Shown here: positions 16,397-25,611 of the stretch, piece after piece
How the letters are laid out: each line of letters opens with the position of its first letter
Position numbering within the stretch: the stretch's first letter is position 1
Origin: Photobacterium sp. TLY01
GTDB lineage: Bacteria > Pseudomonadota > Gammaproteobacteria > Enterobacterales > Vibrionaceae
Length of the DNA stretch: 64,000 nt
Direction of reading: 5' to 3'
Assembly (NCBI RefSeq): GCF_021432065.1
Contig: NZ_CP090364.1
Location: 1,440,601 to 1,504,600 of the forward strand
Position numbers and translations under genes: made by a program
Notes under the pieces: model-generated
Database searches by the model: none
Seen by the model: only the letters and a program-made list of their open reading frames with translations
Told to the model about the DNA's origin: nothing

Positions 16397-16425
16397 CGGA
16401 CAGTTAATACACTGTCCGTTTTTTT
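16390..16425. terminator. Bidirectional terminator between hutZ and panP
   Basis: ACGGACAGT and ACTGTCCGT form a 9-bp stem around a short loop, flanked by an A run on the left and a T run on the right. It serves the convergent hutZ and panP transcripts. Confidence 0.9.
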
Positions 16426-16436
16426 ATGATGGCCAT

Positions 16437-18098
16437 TTAATGGCTGGGATTGGCCTGAGACAGAATACGCGCTGTGATCGCGTTGATCTTAGGTAAGCTT
16501 TGCTGGCTGGTTAATGCCAGTTCTTTCTGCTCTTTGAGCACGTCACTCAGAATCTCTGGTGTGGTCAGCGGATTGGCCAGTACCACACGAAAGACTGTAG
16601 TGATCCGGCGATCCCATTGCTCGGGCATCAAACGAGTCCGTGAGACAAAGGACTTCCCTGATTCACGCTGGCGCTTCTGAATGTACTGAGTCAAATCGTT
16701 CAGGGCTTCGTGAATCGCTTGCTTGTCTTCATCATTCGCAATAGCCAGCGCTTTCTGTGTCTTTTCAGGCACGTATCTGTAGGTTAGCAGACAAAGTTCT
16801 GGTGCTGAGATCAACTCAAACTCGGGGTCGGATTTGATCAGCTCGGCAAAGTATCTGGCTTTTTCGATGCTGTTGTTGATCAATAACTCATAGCCCTGAC
16901 GGCTGATAATGTTCAGGCTGGCAAACACCAGCATGGCCATACCATTTCTGGACCCTTCAAGCGTGTGACTGCCTAGGTCTTTGGAGCCTTTACGGAGGAT
17001 GTACTCAGCATGGTGCTCAATCGCTGCCATAGACGCGGGATTTTTAAAAATCACCATGCCAGCCCCCATCGGGATATAGAGCTGTTTATGGGCATCAATT
17101 GTGACTGAGTCTGCCCGTTCAATACCTTTCAGTAACGGACGATATTGGTTCGACATCAAGGTCGCGCCGCCCCAGGCCGCATCAACATGGAAATGGCAAT
17201 TGTGTGCAAGTGCGATATCGGCTAATTCATCCAGCGGATCGATATTACCGGTTTCTGTTGTTCCTGCCACACCCACAATCGCGAAAGGCTTGATATTCCG
17301 GGCTTTGAGGTTTTCGATGGTGTTCTGCAGATCCTGGGTACAGATCTTATTGTTCGCATCGGTTTTGATGGCAATCAGGCTGTCTCTGCCAATACCGAGC
17401 ACATCAGCGGCTTTTTTCAGAGAATAATGGCCGCGTTCAGACACCAGGATAGCCAGATCATCGTAGCCGTAATGTTTCATCGCCCGGAACAGCCCTTCTT
17501 GCGCTACCCCTTTAAAATCGCCGTCAGGTTTGAGCAGGTTGTTACGGGCAACCCAGAGCGCGGTAATGTTGGCGATTGTCCCGCCGGAACAAAATGCGCC
17601 TAAAGAATGTTCAGCACTGTGCATCCAGCGCTGATAAAACGCATCTCTTTCACCGTAGATCAGATTGTGAAGAATCCCCAGTACCTGTCTTTCCAGTGGC
17701 GTGAAGGCTTTTGAGGTTTCAATTTTCACCAGATTCTGGTTCAAACCAATCATGATCTTCGACAGCGGCATCAAAAAGTAGGGCAGCGCCGATGTCATAT
17801 GACCAATAAATGTGGGTGCCGATGTGTGAACAGACTGAGCAACCAATTTTTCCAGCAGAAAGTGAGTATGTTCAGAGACAAAACTGGGCTGCTCAGGCAC
17901 AGAAGCACAAGAGAAATCTTTTTCAATTTCAGTGAGCGGCTTTTCCTGAGCGGCAATGTGAGTCTGTAAAAAGGCGTTGAGGTTTTCGGAGATCTCTTTC
18001 TCGATCCGACCAAGCGTGGAGTCGGGCGCTTCCGGCACAGTAAAGATACGGTGCAGGGTATCAAGAGATGCTTCAGCTTGTCTGTTTTCCACTGCCAT
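16437..18098 (-). CDS. panP: Pyridoxal-dependent aspartate 1-decarboxylase PanP
   Basis: 553-residue group II PLP-dependent decarboxylase. Visible catalytic features are SGGT (171-174), the ring-stacking histidine in ERGHYS (H224), HVDAAWGG (304-311) with the pyridine-contacting D306, and the Schiff-base lysine in DAHKQLY (K338). The length and N-terminal half fit the Vibrio PanP family, which makes beta-alanine from aspartate for pantothenate in species that lack PanD. Older annotations call such proteins glutamate decarboxylase. The start at 18098 is only moderately supported. Alone on its strand, convergent with hutZ. Confidence 0.82.
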   Translation of the reverse strand: MAVENRQAEASLDTLHRIFTVPEAPDSTLGRIEKEISENLNAFLQTHIAAQEKPLTEIEKDFSCASVPEQPSFVSEHTHFLLEKLVAQSVHTSAPTFIGHMTSALPYFLMPLSKIMIGLNQNLVKIETSKAFTPLERQVLGILHNLIYGERDAFYQRWMHSAEHSLGAFCSGGTIANITALWVARNNLLKPDGDFKGVAQEGLFRAMKHYGYDDLAILVSERGHYSLKKAADVLGIGRDSLIAIKTDANNKICTQDLQNTIENLKARNIKPFAIVGVAGTTETGNIDPLDELADIALAHNCHFHVDAAWGGATLMSNQYRPLLKGIERADSVTIDAHKQLYIPMGAGMVIFKNPASMAAIEHHAEYILRKGSKDLGSHTLEGSRNGMAMLVFASLNIISRQGYELLINNSIEKARYFAELIKSDPEFELISAPELCLLTYRYVPEKTQKALAIANDEDKQAIHEALNDLTQYIQKRQRESGKSFVSRTRLMPEQWDRRITTVFRVVLANPLTTPEILSDVLKEQKELALTSQQSLPKINAITARILSQANPSH

Positions 18099-18178
18099 AA
18101 TGAGTTGTTACTTTTAGTTAACGTCGGCAAATCCGGCTAATTTACTGGAAATGAGGATAATTGTCTTGAAATATTTAT

Positions 18179-18215
18179 CATCTGGCACCGAACGGGCTTC
18201 GTCCGGTGCCAGATG
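18179..18215 (-). terminator. Strong hairpin downstream of the secreted-protein gene
   Basis: CATCTGGCACCG and CGGTGCCAGATG form a 12-bp stem around a 13-nt loop, 9 bp past the stop of the gene ending at 18224. There is no clear U-run on the leftward strand. Confidence 0.65.
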
Positions 18216-18223
18216 GTTAGACA

Positions 18224-18736
18224 TTATTCGCACTGAGTTGCAGCAATAGCGCTCATTTGTCGGTTGTATTCTTTGAGGGGCTGATCGATCTCATCCGGGT
18301 GTGTTAACAGGTCAGCAAAGGCGCTACGCAGCTCATAATTCTTGGGGTGCGGCGTGCTTTGACGATCTTCAAAGACTTTTTTGGCGTAATCGCCAAGATT
18401 ACCTTGCTGGGCCGACAGGGCTTTAATGTCCTGCTGAGTGAGTTTAAGCCAGGATTCAACAGACTGTGACAGGTCTAAATGGCTTTTGTCGTTTGCCAAG
18501 TACCAGTCGACGGCTTCACGTTTCAATTCAAAATGATGGGTTCTTCCTTCCATGAACCAGTCGCCGACTTCCTGCAAATCGGGATCTTTTTGAATCGTCA
18601 ACTGGACCAGGCTTTGGTACCACTCAAGCGAGGCATCAATGTACTGATGATATTTATTGCTTTCACAGGTTTGTTCGGAAGCGAAAGCAGCAGTGGGTAG
18701 TAGGGCGAACGAGAGAACAAGAGCTGGAAACTTCAT
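18224..18736 (-). CDS. Secreted or periplasmic protein of unknown function
   Basis: 170-residue protein with a clear signal peptide (MKFPALVLSFALLPTAAFA, cleavage before SEQ). The mature part is helical and acidic, with one Cys near each end (QTCESNKYHQY and AATQCE at the C-terminus) that could form a disulfide. No family is recognised. ATG 18736 follows AAGGAAAG; a longer frame to 18772 would bury the signal sequence. It is separated from panP by a hairpin, so probably a single-gene unit. Confidence 0.65.
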   Translation of the reverse strand: MKFPALVLSFALLPTAAFASEQTCESNKYHQYIDASLEWYQSLVQLTIQKDPDLQEVGDWFMEGRTHHFELKREAVDWYLANDKSHLDLSQSVESWLKLTQQDIKALSAQQGNLGDYAKKVFEDRQSTPHPKNYELRSAFADLLTHPDEIDQPLKEYNRQMSAIAATQCE

Positions 18737-18940
18737 GGTCTTTCCTTGAACGATTTGATAGAAGCAATTCACGCCATGTCATTATGATGTTTAAGCTTCT
18801 GGAGTATTTTTGCAAATTGTAGCGGTAGAAGCGCCTGAAAGGAAAGAGATCTTGGTATCATTCGCTCACATCGTGTGATGATTATGAATTAAGACGCATT
18901 TTTGGCGGTGGCTCGGTCCCTGCAGCAGGGAAAGATACAA

Positions 18941-18962
18941 CAAGAGGCCCGAAGGCCTCTTG
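18941..18962 (-). terminator. Terminator of the NSS symporter operon
   Basis: CAAGAGGCC and GGCCTCTTG form a perfect 9-bp stem around a CGAA loop, 15 bp past the small-subunit stop. Leftward it is followed by a moderately T-rich stretch. Confidence 0.65.
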
Positions 18963-18976
18963 CTGAGAGAAAGGGG

Positions 18977-19075
18977 TTATCCCTTGTTTTTCATCGCTAC
19001 AGAGATGCAGTACGCTGCGCCTCCCCAGGTAATTCCCAGGCCGAATAGCATCATGATGATCGCTCCAGCAGTCAT
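18977..19075 (-). CDS. MetS-family NSS transporter small subunit
   Basis: 32-residue single-pass membrane peptide, MTAGAIIMMLFGLGITWGG then AAYCISVAMKNKG. It matches the short MetS-type subunit found beside some neurotransmitter:sodium symporters, known from MetPS methionine/alanine uptake. It begins 2 bp after the stop of the large subunit, whose last codons (AAGAAAGAGGGA) serve as its ribosome site. It ends 15 bp before a terminator. Too short for most gene callers. Confidence 0.85.
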   Translation of the reverse strand: MTAGAIIMMLFGLGITWGGAAYCISVAMKNKG

Positions 19076-19077
19076 AC

Positions 19078-20559
19078 TTATCCCTCTTTCTTATCCAGTG
19101 GTTTAGATGCAACATTGATAATTACTGCAATTACAAACATCGCTGCAACCAGGCCCCAACCCAGCATCAACAAATCAGACATTGCGTAACCACCGTAACC
19201 GTTATTAAAGGTATTGGTCAGGTTGGTACCCAGGATGATTGCCAGCATGATTGGGCTGACAAAGCGGATACAAATCTCGAACCATTTCCCGATAGTGAAC
19301 TCAGAAATGCTGTTCACATAGCTGCGGATGTCAGAGACTTTCAGCAACCAGCCAATAACCAGCAATTCAATCAGGCAGCTTGCAAGCAGGGCAACGTTGT
19401 TGATGAAGTAGTCAACCAGATCCAGCAGCAGCAGGCCGCCATTGGTTGCGAATGCCATTGAAACGACAAAACCAACACCGCAAACGACAGACGCTGCTTT
19501 TTTACGCGACCATTTCAGTTTATCGATGATCGCAGACGTCACGGCTTCAATAATAGAAATGTGTGAGCTCAAACCAGCAACGACCAGCGCCAGGAAGAAC
19601 ACCGGACCAAGAATATACGGCGCCGGCAGCAGGTTGATTGCCGCAGGAATAGTAACAAACGCCAGGCCCACACCGGCTGAAACGACTTCAGTAAGTGGTT
19701 TTGCCTGTTCCTGAGCCATATAGCCAAGCACAGAGAAAATCAGAATACCTGCAACCATAGAGAAGCCACAGTTAATCAACACCGTCATAAAGGCATTGTT
19801 ATTAATATCCGACTTCTCAGGCAGGTAGCTTGAGTAGGCGATCATGATGGCGAAACCAACACTCAGGGTGAAGAAGATCTGACCATAGGCCGCAGACCAT
19901 ACTTTTGCGTCCAGAATTTTACTGAAATCAGGCTGGAACAGATAGTTCAGACCGTCCAGTGCACCATCCAGGAAAATAACACGGGCAATCAGTGCCAGTA
20001 CCATCAGGAACAGCAAAGGCATCATGATTTTATTCGCACGCTCAATACCACCTTTTACGCCGGTAAAAATAGCTGCGAATGTGATACCCCAGGCAATGAC
20101 CATAGGAATGGCGATGTGCAGTTGCAGCCCGCCCAGGTTACTAGGCGAGTTATCACCGAGTTTCAGGTATTCACTAAAGAAGAAAGCATTGGTATCACTT
20201 CCCCAGCTTTGTGTGAATGCAAAGCCCAGATAAGAGATGGCCCAACCAATCACGGCAACATAATAAACCGCGATGACAGACGCAATAAACACCTGGAACC
20301 AGCCCAGCCATTCTAGTCGTACACCCAGCTTGGAGAAGGCTCTTGGCGCCGCGCCCCGCAGTTTGTGTCCCAGGCTGAACTCCATAATCATAAATGGAAT
20401 ACCGGCCGTTAACATGGCGAAAAGGTATGGAATAAAAAATGCGCCGCCGCCGTTTTCGTAAGCCATATAGGGGAAACGCCAGATATTCCCTAAACCTATA
20501 GCAGAACCCACAGCAGCCAGGATAAATCCGGCACGGGTTCCCCATTGTTCGCGTTTCAT
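19078..20559 (-). CDS. Sodium-dependent transporter, NSS (SNF) family, MetP-like
   Basis: 493-residue LeuT-fold secondary transporter that uses sodium to import a small solute, most often an amino acid. The unwound helix 1 motif GSAIGLGNIWRFPY (18-31) is intact, as are ENGGGAFFIPYL and the GVKGGIERANKIMMP loop. Twelve hydrophobic segments are visible. The small MetS-like subunit directly downstream suggests methionine or alanine as substrate; this is inference. ATG 20559 is preceded by AAGGAG. Confidence 0.9.
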   Translation of the reverse strand: MKREQWGTRAGFILAAVGSAIGLGNIWRFPYMAYENGGGAFFIPYLFAMLTAGIPFMIMEFSLGHKLRGAAPRAFSKLGVRLEWLGWFQVFIASVIAVYYVAVIGWAISYLGFAFTQSWGSDTNAFFFSEYLKLGDNSPSNLGGLQLHIAIPMVIAWGITFAAIFTGVKGGIERANKIMMPLLFLMVLALIARVIFLDGALDGLNYLFQPDFSKILDAKVWSAAYGQIFFTLSVGFAIMIAYSSYLPEKSDINNNAFMTVLINCGFSMVAGILIFSVLGYMAQEQAKPLTEVVSAGVGLAFVTIPAAINLLPAPYILGPVFFLALVVAGLSSHISIIEAVTSAIIDKLKWSRKKAASVVCGVGFVVSMAFATNGGLLLLDLVDYFINNVALLASCLIELLVIGWLLKVSDIRSYVNSISEFTIGKWFEICIRFVSPIMLAIILGTNLTNTFNNGYGGYAMSDLLMLGWGLVAAMFVIAVIINVASKPLDKKEG

Positions 20560-20945
20560 AAGTATCTCCTTGTGTACTGTTTTTCTCTATGAAACAGTAT
20601 CTATTAAGTTTTTTATTCTAAGTATTTACTTCCTGTATCGTGGAATTTGGTTTGAAACCCCACGCAGTTAAAACGAGATTAACCACTGATACTTACCAGC
20701 GCAATAGACAGTAACTTTTGGACTATTGGTTATATATAGGTATTACTATTGACTTATCCCTCCGTACTGTGAAAATAACAAGTTGTTAATGGAATGTTTA
20801 GATGATCACACCGTGATGCAGTGATTATTGAGTGAATTGTTTTATTTTAATTTTTTGGTACCGATGACTAATAAATAGTCAAAAATTAGACTTTTGCAAC
20901 ATGATGAAGACTAATTGTACTCATTAGGTAGTTTAGTATTTTCTT
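20560..20945. other. Intergenic region between the NSS symporter and the outer-membrane protein
   Basis: 386 bp, AT-rich, no coding frame supported. It holds the symporter leader with an 8-bp inverted repeat TACTGTTT/AAACAGTA (20575-20582 and 20592-20599) and a weak stem GACTA/TAGTC near 20862-20880 that may end the leftward outer-membrane-protein message. No known riboswitch was recognised. Confidence 0.4.
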
Positions 20946-21572
20946 TCAGAACACAAAGCTGACACCCAGATTGGTCTGATAAACATTTAACCAGTCACTA
21001 TCAATATTGATGTTACATGCTTGTGTACCGGTTGATGTCTGACAGTCAGCCGTCGTGCTGCCGTCGACACGGCTGGCTAACCATCTGGCTTCTAACCGAA
21101 TTCTGGCATTGTTATTGATGAAGAAGTCAGAACCAAAAAATGCGCCGCCCGAAATCAGAACATCCTGTTTTGACCAACTGGCATCCATGAGTGTGCCACC
21201 CAGACTTAAGCCGATGAAACTGGTCAGCATCGGGGCGACGCGATAATGGCTGCTGCTTTGAAAATGAAAAAACGTTGCGCTGCCGTCGTCATCAAAGCCT
21301 TTGGTTTGCATTTTCATGTGCTGCGCCGTAAATCCAATCCGACCGTTGAATAACGATTGTTTTCCATAATTACCTTCGATGGTGACACCGAAAAGACCCG
21401 CATTATCCGGGGAGATTGTCATCCCTTCTTCAGAGTCGATACTGTCAGGAAAGGCGTAGCCCCAATACGGCGTCACATAGATTGGTTTTTGTGAGCTTGC
21501 TTGCGTTTCAGGTGTGATTGCCAGAGCTGAAGCAATGCATGCTATGAATAAACAATTGTTATTTAAAGCCAT
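20946..21572 (-). CDS. Predicted outer-membrane beta-barrel protein
   Basis: 208-residue protein with a signal peptide (about 25 residues, ending near ETQAS) and a C-terminal phenylalanine in NLGVSFVF, the sorting signal of outer-membrane barrels. Alternating hydrophobic strands such as RIGFTAQHMKM and ARIRLEARWLASRV fit an 8-stranded barrel. A Cys pair (ADCQTSTGTQAC) probably closes an extracellular loop. No specific porin family is recognised, and the ligand is unknown. The start at 21572 has a usable GGAAG upstream. Confidence 0.65.
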   Translation of the reverse strand: MALNNNCLFIACIASALAITPETQASSQKPIYVTPYWGYAFPDSIDSEEGMTISPDNAGLFGVTIEGNYGKQSLFNGRIGFTAQHMKMQTKGFDDDGSATFFHFQSSSHYRVAPMLTSFIGLSLGGTLMDASWSKQDVLISGGAFFGSDFFINNNARIRLEARWLASRVDGSTTADCQTSTGTQACNINIDSDWLNVYQTNLGVSFVF

Positions 21573-21734
21573 TTTTTCTTCCTTGCGCCAGTATTGAATA
21601 ATTGTGATAGCCGCCCTAAAACCATGCTATCTATGTGGTCAAGATCAACGCTCAGCTTTACAATCTGCTAATGTTAATAGCAGTGAATGGTGCTGGTTGC
21701 TGGCATACACAGTGATAGTAAATATGGAGCGTAT

Positions 21735-21833
21735 ATGAATCATTTAACCCCTGAATTGAAAATGGCGTTAACCATTGCCTTTATCATTATGATAGTCCTT
21801 TTCGGATTTGGGTTGACGGCAATAACGCATTAA
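21735..21833 (+). CDS. 32-residue single-pass membrane peptide
   Basis: Short frame with a GGAG ribosome site four to five bases before ATG 21735. The product is MNHLTPELKMALTIAFIIM followed by IVLFGFGLTAITH: a short polar N-terminus and one hydrophobic helix. No family is recognised. It lies 106 bp upstream of the patatin gene on the same strand. Small membrane peptides of this kind often modulate larger membrane proteins, but no partner is evident. Confidence 0.5.
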   Translation: MNHLTPELKMALTIAFIIMIVLFGFGLTAITH

Positions 21834-21939
21834 TCGTTATATATCACCCTGTTAATATTTATCTCCTGTTGTTGAGCATTCGCTTTACAATGAAAAGTGG
21901 GGGAAGGTTTTTTGTTTTTTAACAGAGTGAGTTAGGTGT

Positions 21940-23145
21940 ATGAATCACTTGCCTTTTAGTCTCGGGGATCTTGATGACAGCCTTGTCGACACATTTTCTG
22001 CGAAATTGTCGGAATCAAAAAAGCAAAAAATTGCACTGGTGGTCCAGGGGGGCGGGCAGCGTGGTATTTTCACAGCCGGTGTTTTTGATGCCTTTCTGGA
22101 AGCCGGGTTTGACCCGTTTGAACTCTACATCGGTACATCTGCCGGGGCGCTGAATCTTTCTTCTTTCATCAGCCGCCAACCCAAATTCGGCCATGACTTC
22201 ATCGTCAACCTGACAACCCAGCAAGAGTTTTTTAACCTCTACCATTATCTGAGTCAGCAAAAGCCGATGAATCTGGACTGGGCGTTTGATCAGATCGGAC
22301 TGGATGGCAAGACGCCCTTAGATGTTTCAACAGCCCGCCGCGTACTGACCTATCGCCAGGCATTTGCCTGTGCCACGCGCAAAGATACCTTGCAGGATAT
22401 CTATCTGCCGATGTACGAAGAGAACTGGCGGGATGTCTTGCGCGCGTCCTGTGCGATTCCACTGCTCTATAACTTACCTGTCAGCCTGAATGAACTTGAG
22501 TGGGTTGATGGCGGCGTGAGTGCGGCTGTGCCTGTGAAAGAAGCCTGGAAACGAGGAGCTGAGCTGGTCATCGTGGTTCGTACTGAGCCTCTGCAGATGA
22601 TGCAGCCAACCCCCGGTGTACTGGACGACTGGAGAGGGCGCATCGAAGTTGCTCTGCCGGAATATATTGAGCGATTCAGTCTGAACGAATCGATCGACAA
22701 AGTGAAAGCAGTGAGTCATGAATTAACCGATAGGTTCGAGAATTGGAAACGTTTGTGGCTGGATAAAGAAACACAGGGCATGATCGCAGCCGATGAAATG
22801 AATCAAGCTCTTGAAGAAGAGAAAAAAGCGGTGAATGGCTACCGGAAATGGCTCAGTGGCCTGAACGTTGAGCGTTTTCTGTCCTTAACCGGAAAACGCT
22901 CCGAAGTGTTTGATATGCTCAATCGTTATTATCAAACTTATAAGGATGTGAATGATTTTCTGATTCATCCTCCTGAAGCGTTAAAAGTGATTCAGATTGC
23001 ACCACAAAAAGCCCTGCATAGTAAGGCGCTGCTAAGCAGCCAGCAGGATTTGAACCTCGATTATATGCAAGGCAAAGAAATCGGCCGTGAATTTCTGGCA
23101 TACTTTGCCGATATGCTCAACACCAAAACGACGGTCAGGCAATAA
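21940..23145 (+). CDS. Patatin-like phospholipase, YjjU-like
   Basis: 401-residue patatin-family acyl hydrolase, expected to cleave acyl esters of phospholipids with a Ser-Asp dyad. The oxyanion-hole GGGQRG (37-42), nucleophile GTSAG (S67) and DGG aspartate (D190, WVDGGVSAAVP) are all present. There is no signal peptide, so it is probably cytoplasmic. A C-terminal helical region (240-400) extends beyond the catalytic domain, as in E. coli YjjU. The ATG at 21940 lies behind only a weak ribosome site (GTTAGG). Confidence 0.87.
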   Translation: MNHLPFSLGDLDDSLVDTFSAKLSESKKQKIALVVQGGGQRGIFTAGVFDAFLEAGFDPFELYIGTSAGALNLSSFISRQPKFGHDFIVNLTTQQEFFNLYHYLSQQKPMNLDWAFDQIGLDGKTPLDVSTARRVLTYRQAFACATRKDTLQDIYLPMYEENWRDVLRASCAIPLLYNLPVSLNELEWVDGGVSAAVPVKEAWKRGAELVIVVRTEPLQMMQPTPGVLDDWRGRIEVALPEYIERFSLNESIDKVKAVSHELTDRFENWKRLWLDKETQGMIAADEMNQALEEEKKAVNGYRKWLSGLNVERFLSLTGKRSEVFDMLNRYYQTYKDVNDFLIHPPEALKVIQIAPQKALHSKALLSSQQDLNLDYMQGKEIGREFLAYFADMLNTKTTVRQ

Positions 23146-23264
23146 CCTGATCTTTCGTATCGCAACAGTGAAGGCTGCATCATGGCCGCCGGCGATGACA
23201 GTGGCCATTGTGATGAGAGATCAGGTAAAGACGGAGAAAGCGCCGCTGACCCATGGAGAAAATA

Positions 23265-24560
23265 ATGCAATCTGGTTTTTATATTGGGGACATGTTTTGT
23301 CAGCCACACTTTTTTCAACTGCCTTTGGATTATCAGAATCCTGAAGGGAAAAGGATTCAAATTTTTGCCCGTGAAGTGGTGGCAAGAGGCCAGGAAAACA
23401 GTGAATTACCCTGGCTCGTGTACTTGCAGGGCGGGCCGGGATTCCCGTCACCAAGGCCGGAGGCCGAAAGCGGCTGGTTGAAGCGAGCGCTGAAAGATTA
23501 CCGAGTTCTGCTGCTTGATCAGCGGGGCACAGGGCAGAGTACACCGGTTCATGCGCAGACTCTGGCTGGCTTAACGGCGCAGCAACAAGCCGATTACCTG
23601 TGCCATTTCCGGGCAGATAATATTGTGCGTGATGCGGAAGCGATTCGGGATGCGTTAGGTCTCAGACAGTGGTCACTCCTGGGGCAAAGCTTTGGTGGAT
23701 TTTGCGCGCTGCATTATCTTTCTTTTTACCCGGACAGTCTGACCAGCGCGTTCGTGACAGGTGGTATTCCGCCCATCGCAGGCCATGCTGATGAGGTGTA
23801 TCGGGCAACTTATCGCCGGGTGCTGGATAAGAATGCCGCATTCTTCAAACGTTTTCCTGCCGCTCAGGCACTGTGTAATCGCATTGCGGATCATTTATTG
23901 ACCCATGATGTTTTTCTGCCGAACGGGCAGCGGTTTACCGTTGAGCAGTTTCAGTTAATTGGGATCAATCTTGGCAGAAGTGGCGGGGATCTGGCGCTCT
24001 ATTATCAGCTGGAGAGTGCATTTGTCGAGGTGAACGGACAACCGGAACTCAGCTATAGTTTCCTGAACGCCATGCTGGCGGAACAGTCTTACCAGACCAA
24101 TCCGATTTATGCGATTTTACATGAATCGATATACTGTCAGCAGCAGGCGTCTGGCTGGTCTGCACATCGGGTGCGTGATGAATATCCTCAATGCCATTAT
24201 CAGCCTGGACAAGATTTTTGTTTTACCGGCGAGATGGTTTACCCGTGGATGTTTGAACAACTGGACACGCTGAAACCATTGCGTGAAGCAGCCGCTATTC
24301 TGGCCGAGAAAGCGGACTGGCCGATGTTATATGATGCCAGCCAGCTGGCCGTGAACAAGGTTCCGCTGGCGGCTGCGGTTTATGTTGAAGATATGTACGT
24401 AGAATTCGATTACAGCCGTGACACTCTGGCCGGTATCCCGAACAGTAAAGCCTGGATGACAAATGAATTCGAACATAACGGGCTGCGTGCAGATGGCGAG
24501 CGTATTCTCGATACACTCATACGTTTTAGTCTGGACATTCAGGATCAGTTCCAGGGTTAA
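23265..24560 (+). CDS. Proline iminopeptidase-type alpha/beta hydrolase (family S33)
   Basis: 431-residue alpha/beta hydrolase. HGGPG-type oxyanion loop (LQGGPGFP, 54-61), DQRGTGQS (85-92) and nucleophile elbow GQSFGG (S142) are typical of prolyl aminopeptidases, which release N-terminal proline. The catalytic His is probably in EFEHNGLRADG near the C-terminus. At 431 residues it is of the longer cytosolic type. ATG 23265 is chosen because GGAG sits six bases upstream; the ATG at 23253 has none. A strong hairpin follows the stop. Confidence 0.85.
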   Translation: MQSGFYIGDMFCQPHFFQLPLDYQNPEGKRIQIFAREVVARGQENSELPWLVYLQGGPGFPSPRPEAESGWLKRALKDYRVLLLDQRGTGQSTPVHAQTLAGLTAQQQADYLCHFRADNIVRDAEAIRDALGLRQWSLLGQSFGGFCALHYLSFYPDSLTSAFVTGGIPPIAGHADEVYRATYRRVLDKNAAFFKRFPAAQALCNRIADHLLTHDVFLPNGQRFTVEQFQLIGINLGRSGGDLALYYQLESAFVEVNGQPELSYSFLNAMLAEQSYQTNPIYAILHESIYCQQQASGWSAHRVRDEYPQCHYQPGQDFCFTGEMVYPWMFEQLDTLKPLREAAAILAEKADWPMLYDASQLAVNKVPLAAAVYVEDMYVEFDYSRDTLAGIPNSKAWMTNEFEHNGLRADGERILDTLIRFSLDIQDQFQG

Positions 24561-24564
24561 CGCG

Positions 24565-24591
24565 CAGGGCTCTGTGGCATACAGAGCCCTG
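24565..24591 (+). terminator. Hairpin after the iminopeptidase gene
   Basis: CAGGGCTCTGT and ACAGAGCCCTG form an 11-bp stem around GGCAT, 5 bp past the stop. There is little U after it, but it is strong and well placed. Confidence 0.65.
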
Positions 24592-24832
24592 TATCTAAAG
24601 CGGCTATCATCATTGCTTAGGCCTTGATTGTTATGTTATAACAATTTGTGGGTGTCATGTTGGCACAGAAGACAATGGTGATGACTGTTTTCGTGTCATA
24701 ATTTTAGATATCATCAGCGCCACATGCATACCAACAGCGCATTGAAGTCAGCGGTCTCATGAACTGTGCCGGTAGATAACATAGCAATCAATGGTCGTCA
24801 GACTGTGGTTGTATGAGAGGTAATAAAACAAG

Positions 24833-25432
24833 ATGGTAAATGTAAGGGCCAGAGTCCCCTTTAAAGTCGGTACGAAAAGCCATATCCCTGCCGATATTCT
24901 CTCTTTTGATGGCCTAGCTTCAGGAAAAGAGCATGTTGCGCTTATTTTCCGTGATGCCGATAAACAACAGATCCCCCCTTTGGTCAGAATGCATTCTGAA
25001 TGCCTTACCGGGGATGTGTTCCATTCGTCACGTTGTGACTGTGGTGAGCAGTTAGATGAAACCATAGAACGCATGGCCGAAGACGGTGGCATTATCTTGT
25101 ATCTGCGCCAGGAAGGCCGTGGGATTGGTTTGTATAACAAAATCGATGCCTACCTGCTGCAGAGCCAGGGTATGAATACTTATGAGGCAAATAACCATTT
25201 GGGATTTGGTGATGATCTTCGGGATTTTTCCGAAGCGGCACAAATGCTCAAAGCACTAGGTGTTGAAAGCATCAGATTGATCACCAATAATCCGAAAAAA
25301 ATTCAGGACCTGGAAGCTTTAGGCATTTCAATCGAAGAAGTTGTGGGAACAAAAGCACACTTGAAAGAGGGTAATGAAAATTACCTTCGTGCCAAAGCCA
25401 GCCGTGGTAAACACCGTTTTCATTTTGACTGA
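24833..25432 (+). CDS. ribA: GTP cyclohydrolase II
   Basis: 199-residue enzyme that opens GTP to the first pyrimidine intermediate of riboflavin synthesis. The zinc site is C57, C68 and C70 in [19 protein letters not shown], and [11 protein letters not shown] carries the catalytic region. It is a stand-alone RibA rather than a RibBA fusion. The 272 bp upstream do not contain recognisable FMN riboswitch blocks. The start lies behind GAGAGG at a longer than ideal distance. The AT-rich island begins just past its stop. Confidence 0.93.
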   Translation: MVNVRARVPFKVGTKSHIPADILSFDGLASGKEHVALIFRDADKQQIPPLVRMHSECLTGDVFHSSRCDCGEQLDETIERMAEDGGIILYLRQEGRGIGLYNKIDAYLLQSQGMNTYEANNHLGFGDDLRDFSEAAQMLKALGVESIRLITNNPKKIQDLEALGISIEEVVGTKAHLKEGNENYLRAKASRGKHRFHFD

Positions 25433-25445
25433 AACCGGTATATAC

Positions 25446-25470
25446 CAATGGAAAAGTGAGCTGAAACGCT
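25446..25470 (+). repeat. Left copy of a 25-nt sequence flanking the efflux island
   Basis: It starts 13 bp after ribA and matches 34004-34028 at 23 of 25 positions. The right copy is part of an intact intrinsic terminator; here the second half of the stem is altered (CGCTTAATG), so this looks like a decayed terminator of ribA. Confidence 0.7.
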
Positions 25471-25528
25471 TAATGCCGTTCGGATAAGCATTAAAAGTTA
25501 TATCTAAACGGGTATTTGGCAGGAACGA

Positions 25529-25560
25529 AGAGGACTGAACGTGGAGACGTTCGGTCCTCT
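25529..25560. terminator. Hairpin between ribA and the GNAT gene
   Basis: A 14-bp stem (AGAGGACTGAACGT with ACGTTCGGTCCTCT, one G-T pair) around a GGAG loop. It lies between convergent ribA and the leftward GNAT gene. No U-run follows on either strand. Confidence 0.55.
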
Positions 25561-25611
25561 CGAGCTTGAGCTTGTAAATATCAAAAACTTTAATTTTGAC
25601 AAGTAAATATT

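Noticed and set aside
24561-24832. FMN riboswitch upstream of ribA
   Set aside because: The conserved RFN blocks are not present in this 272-bp leader.
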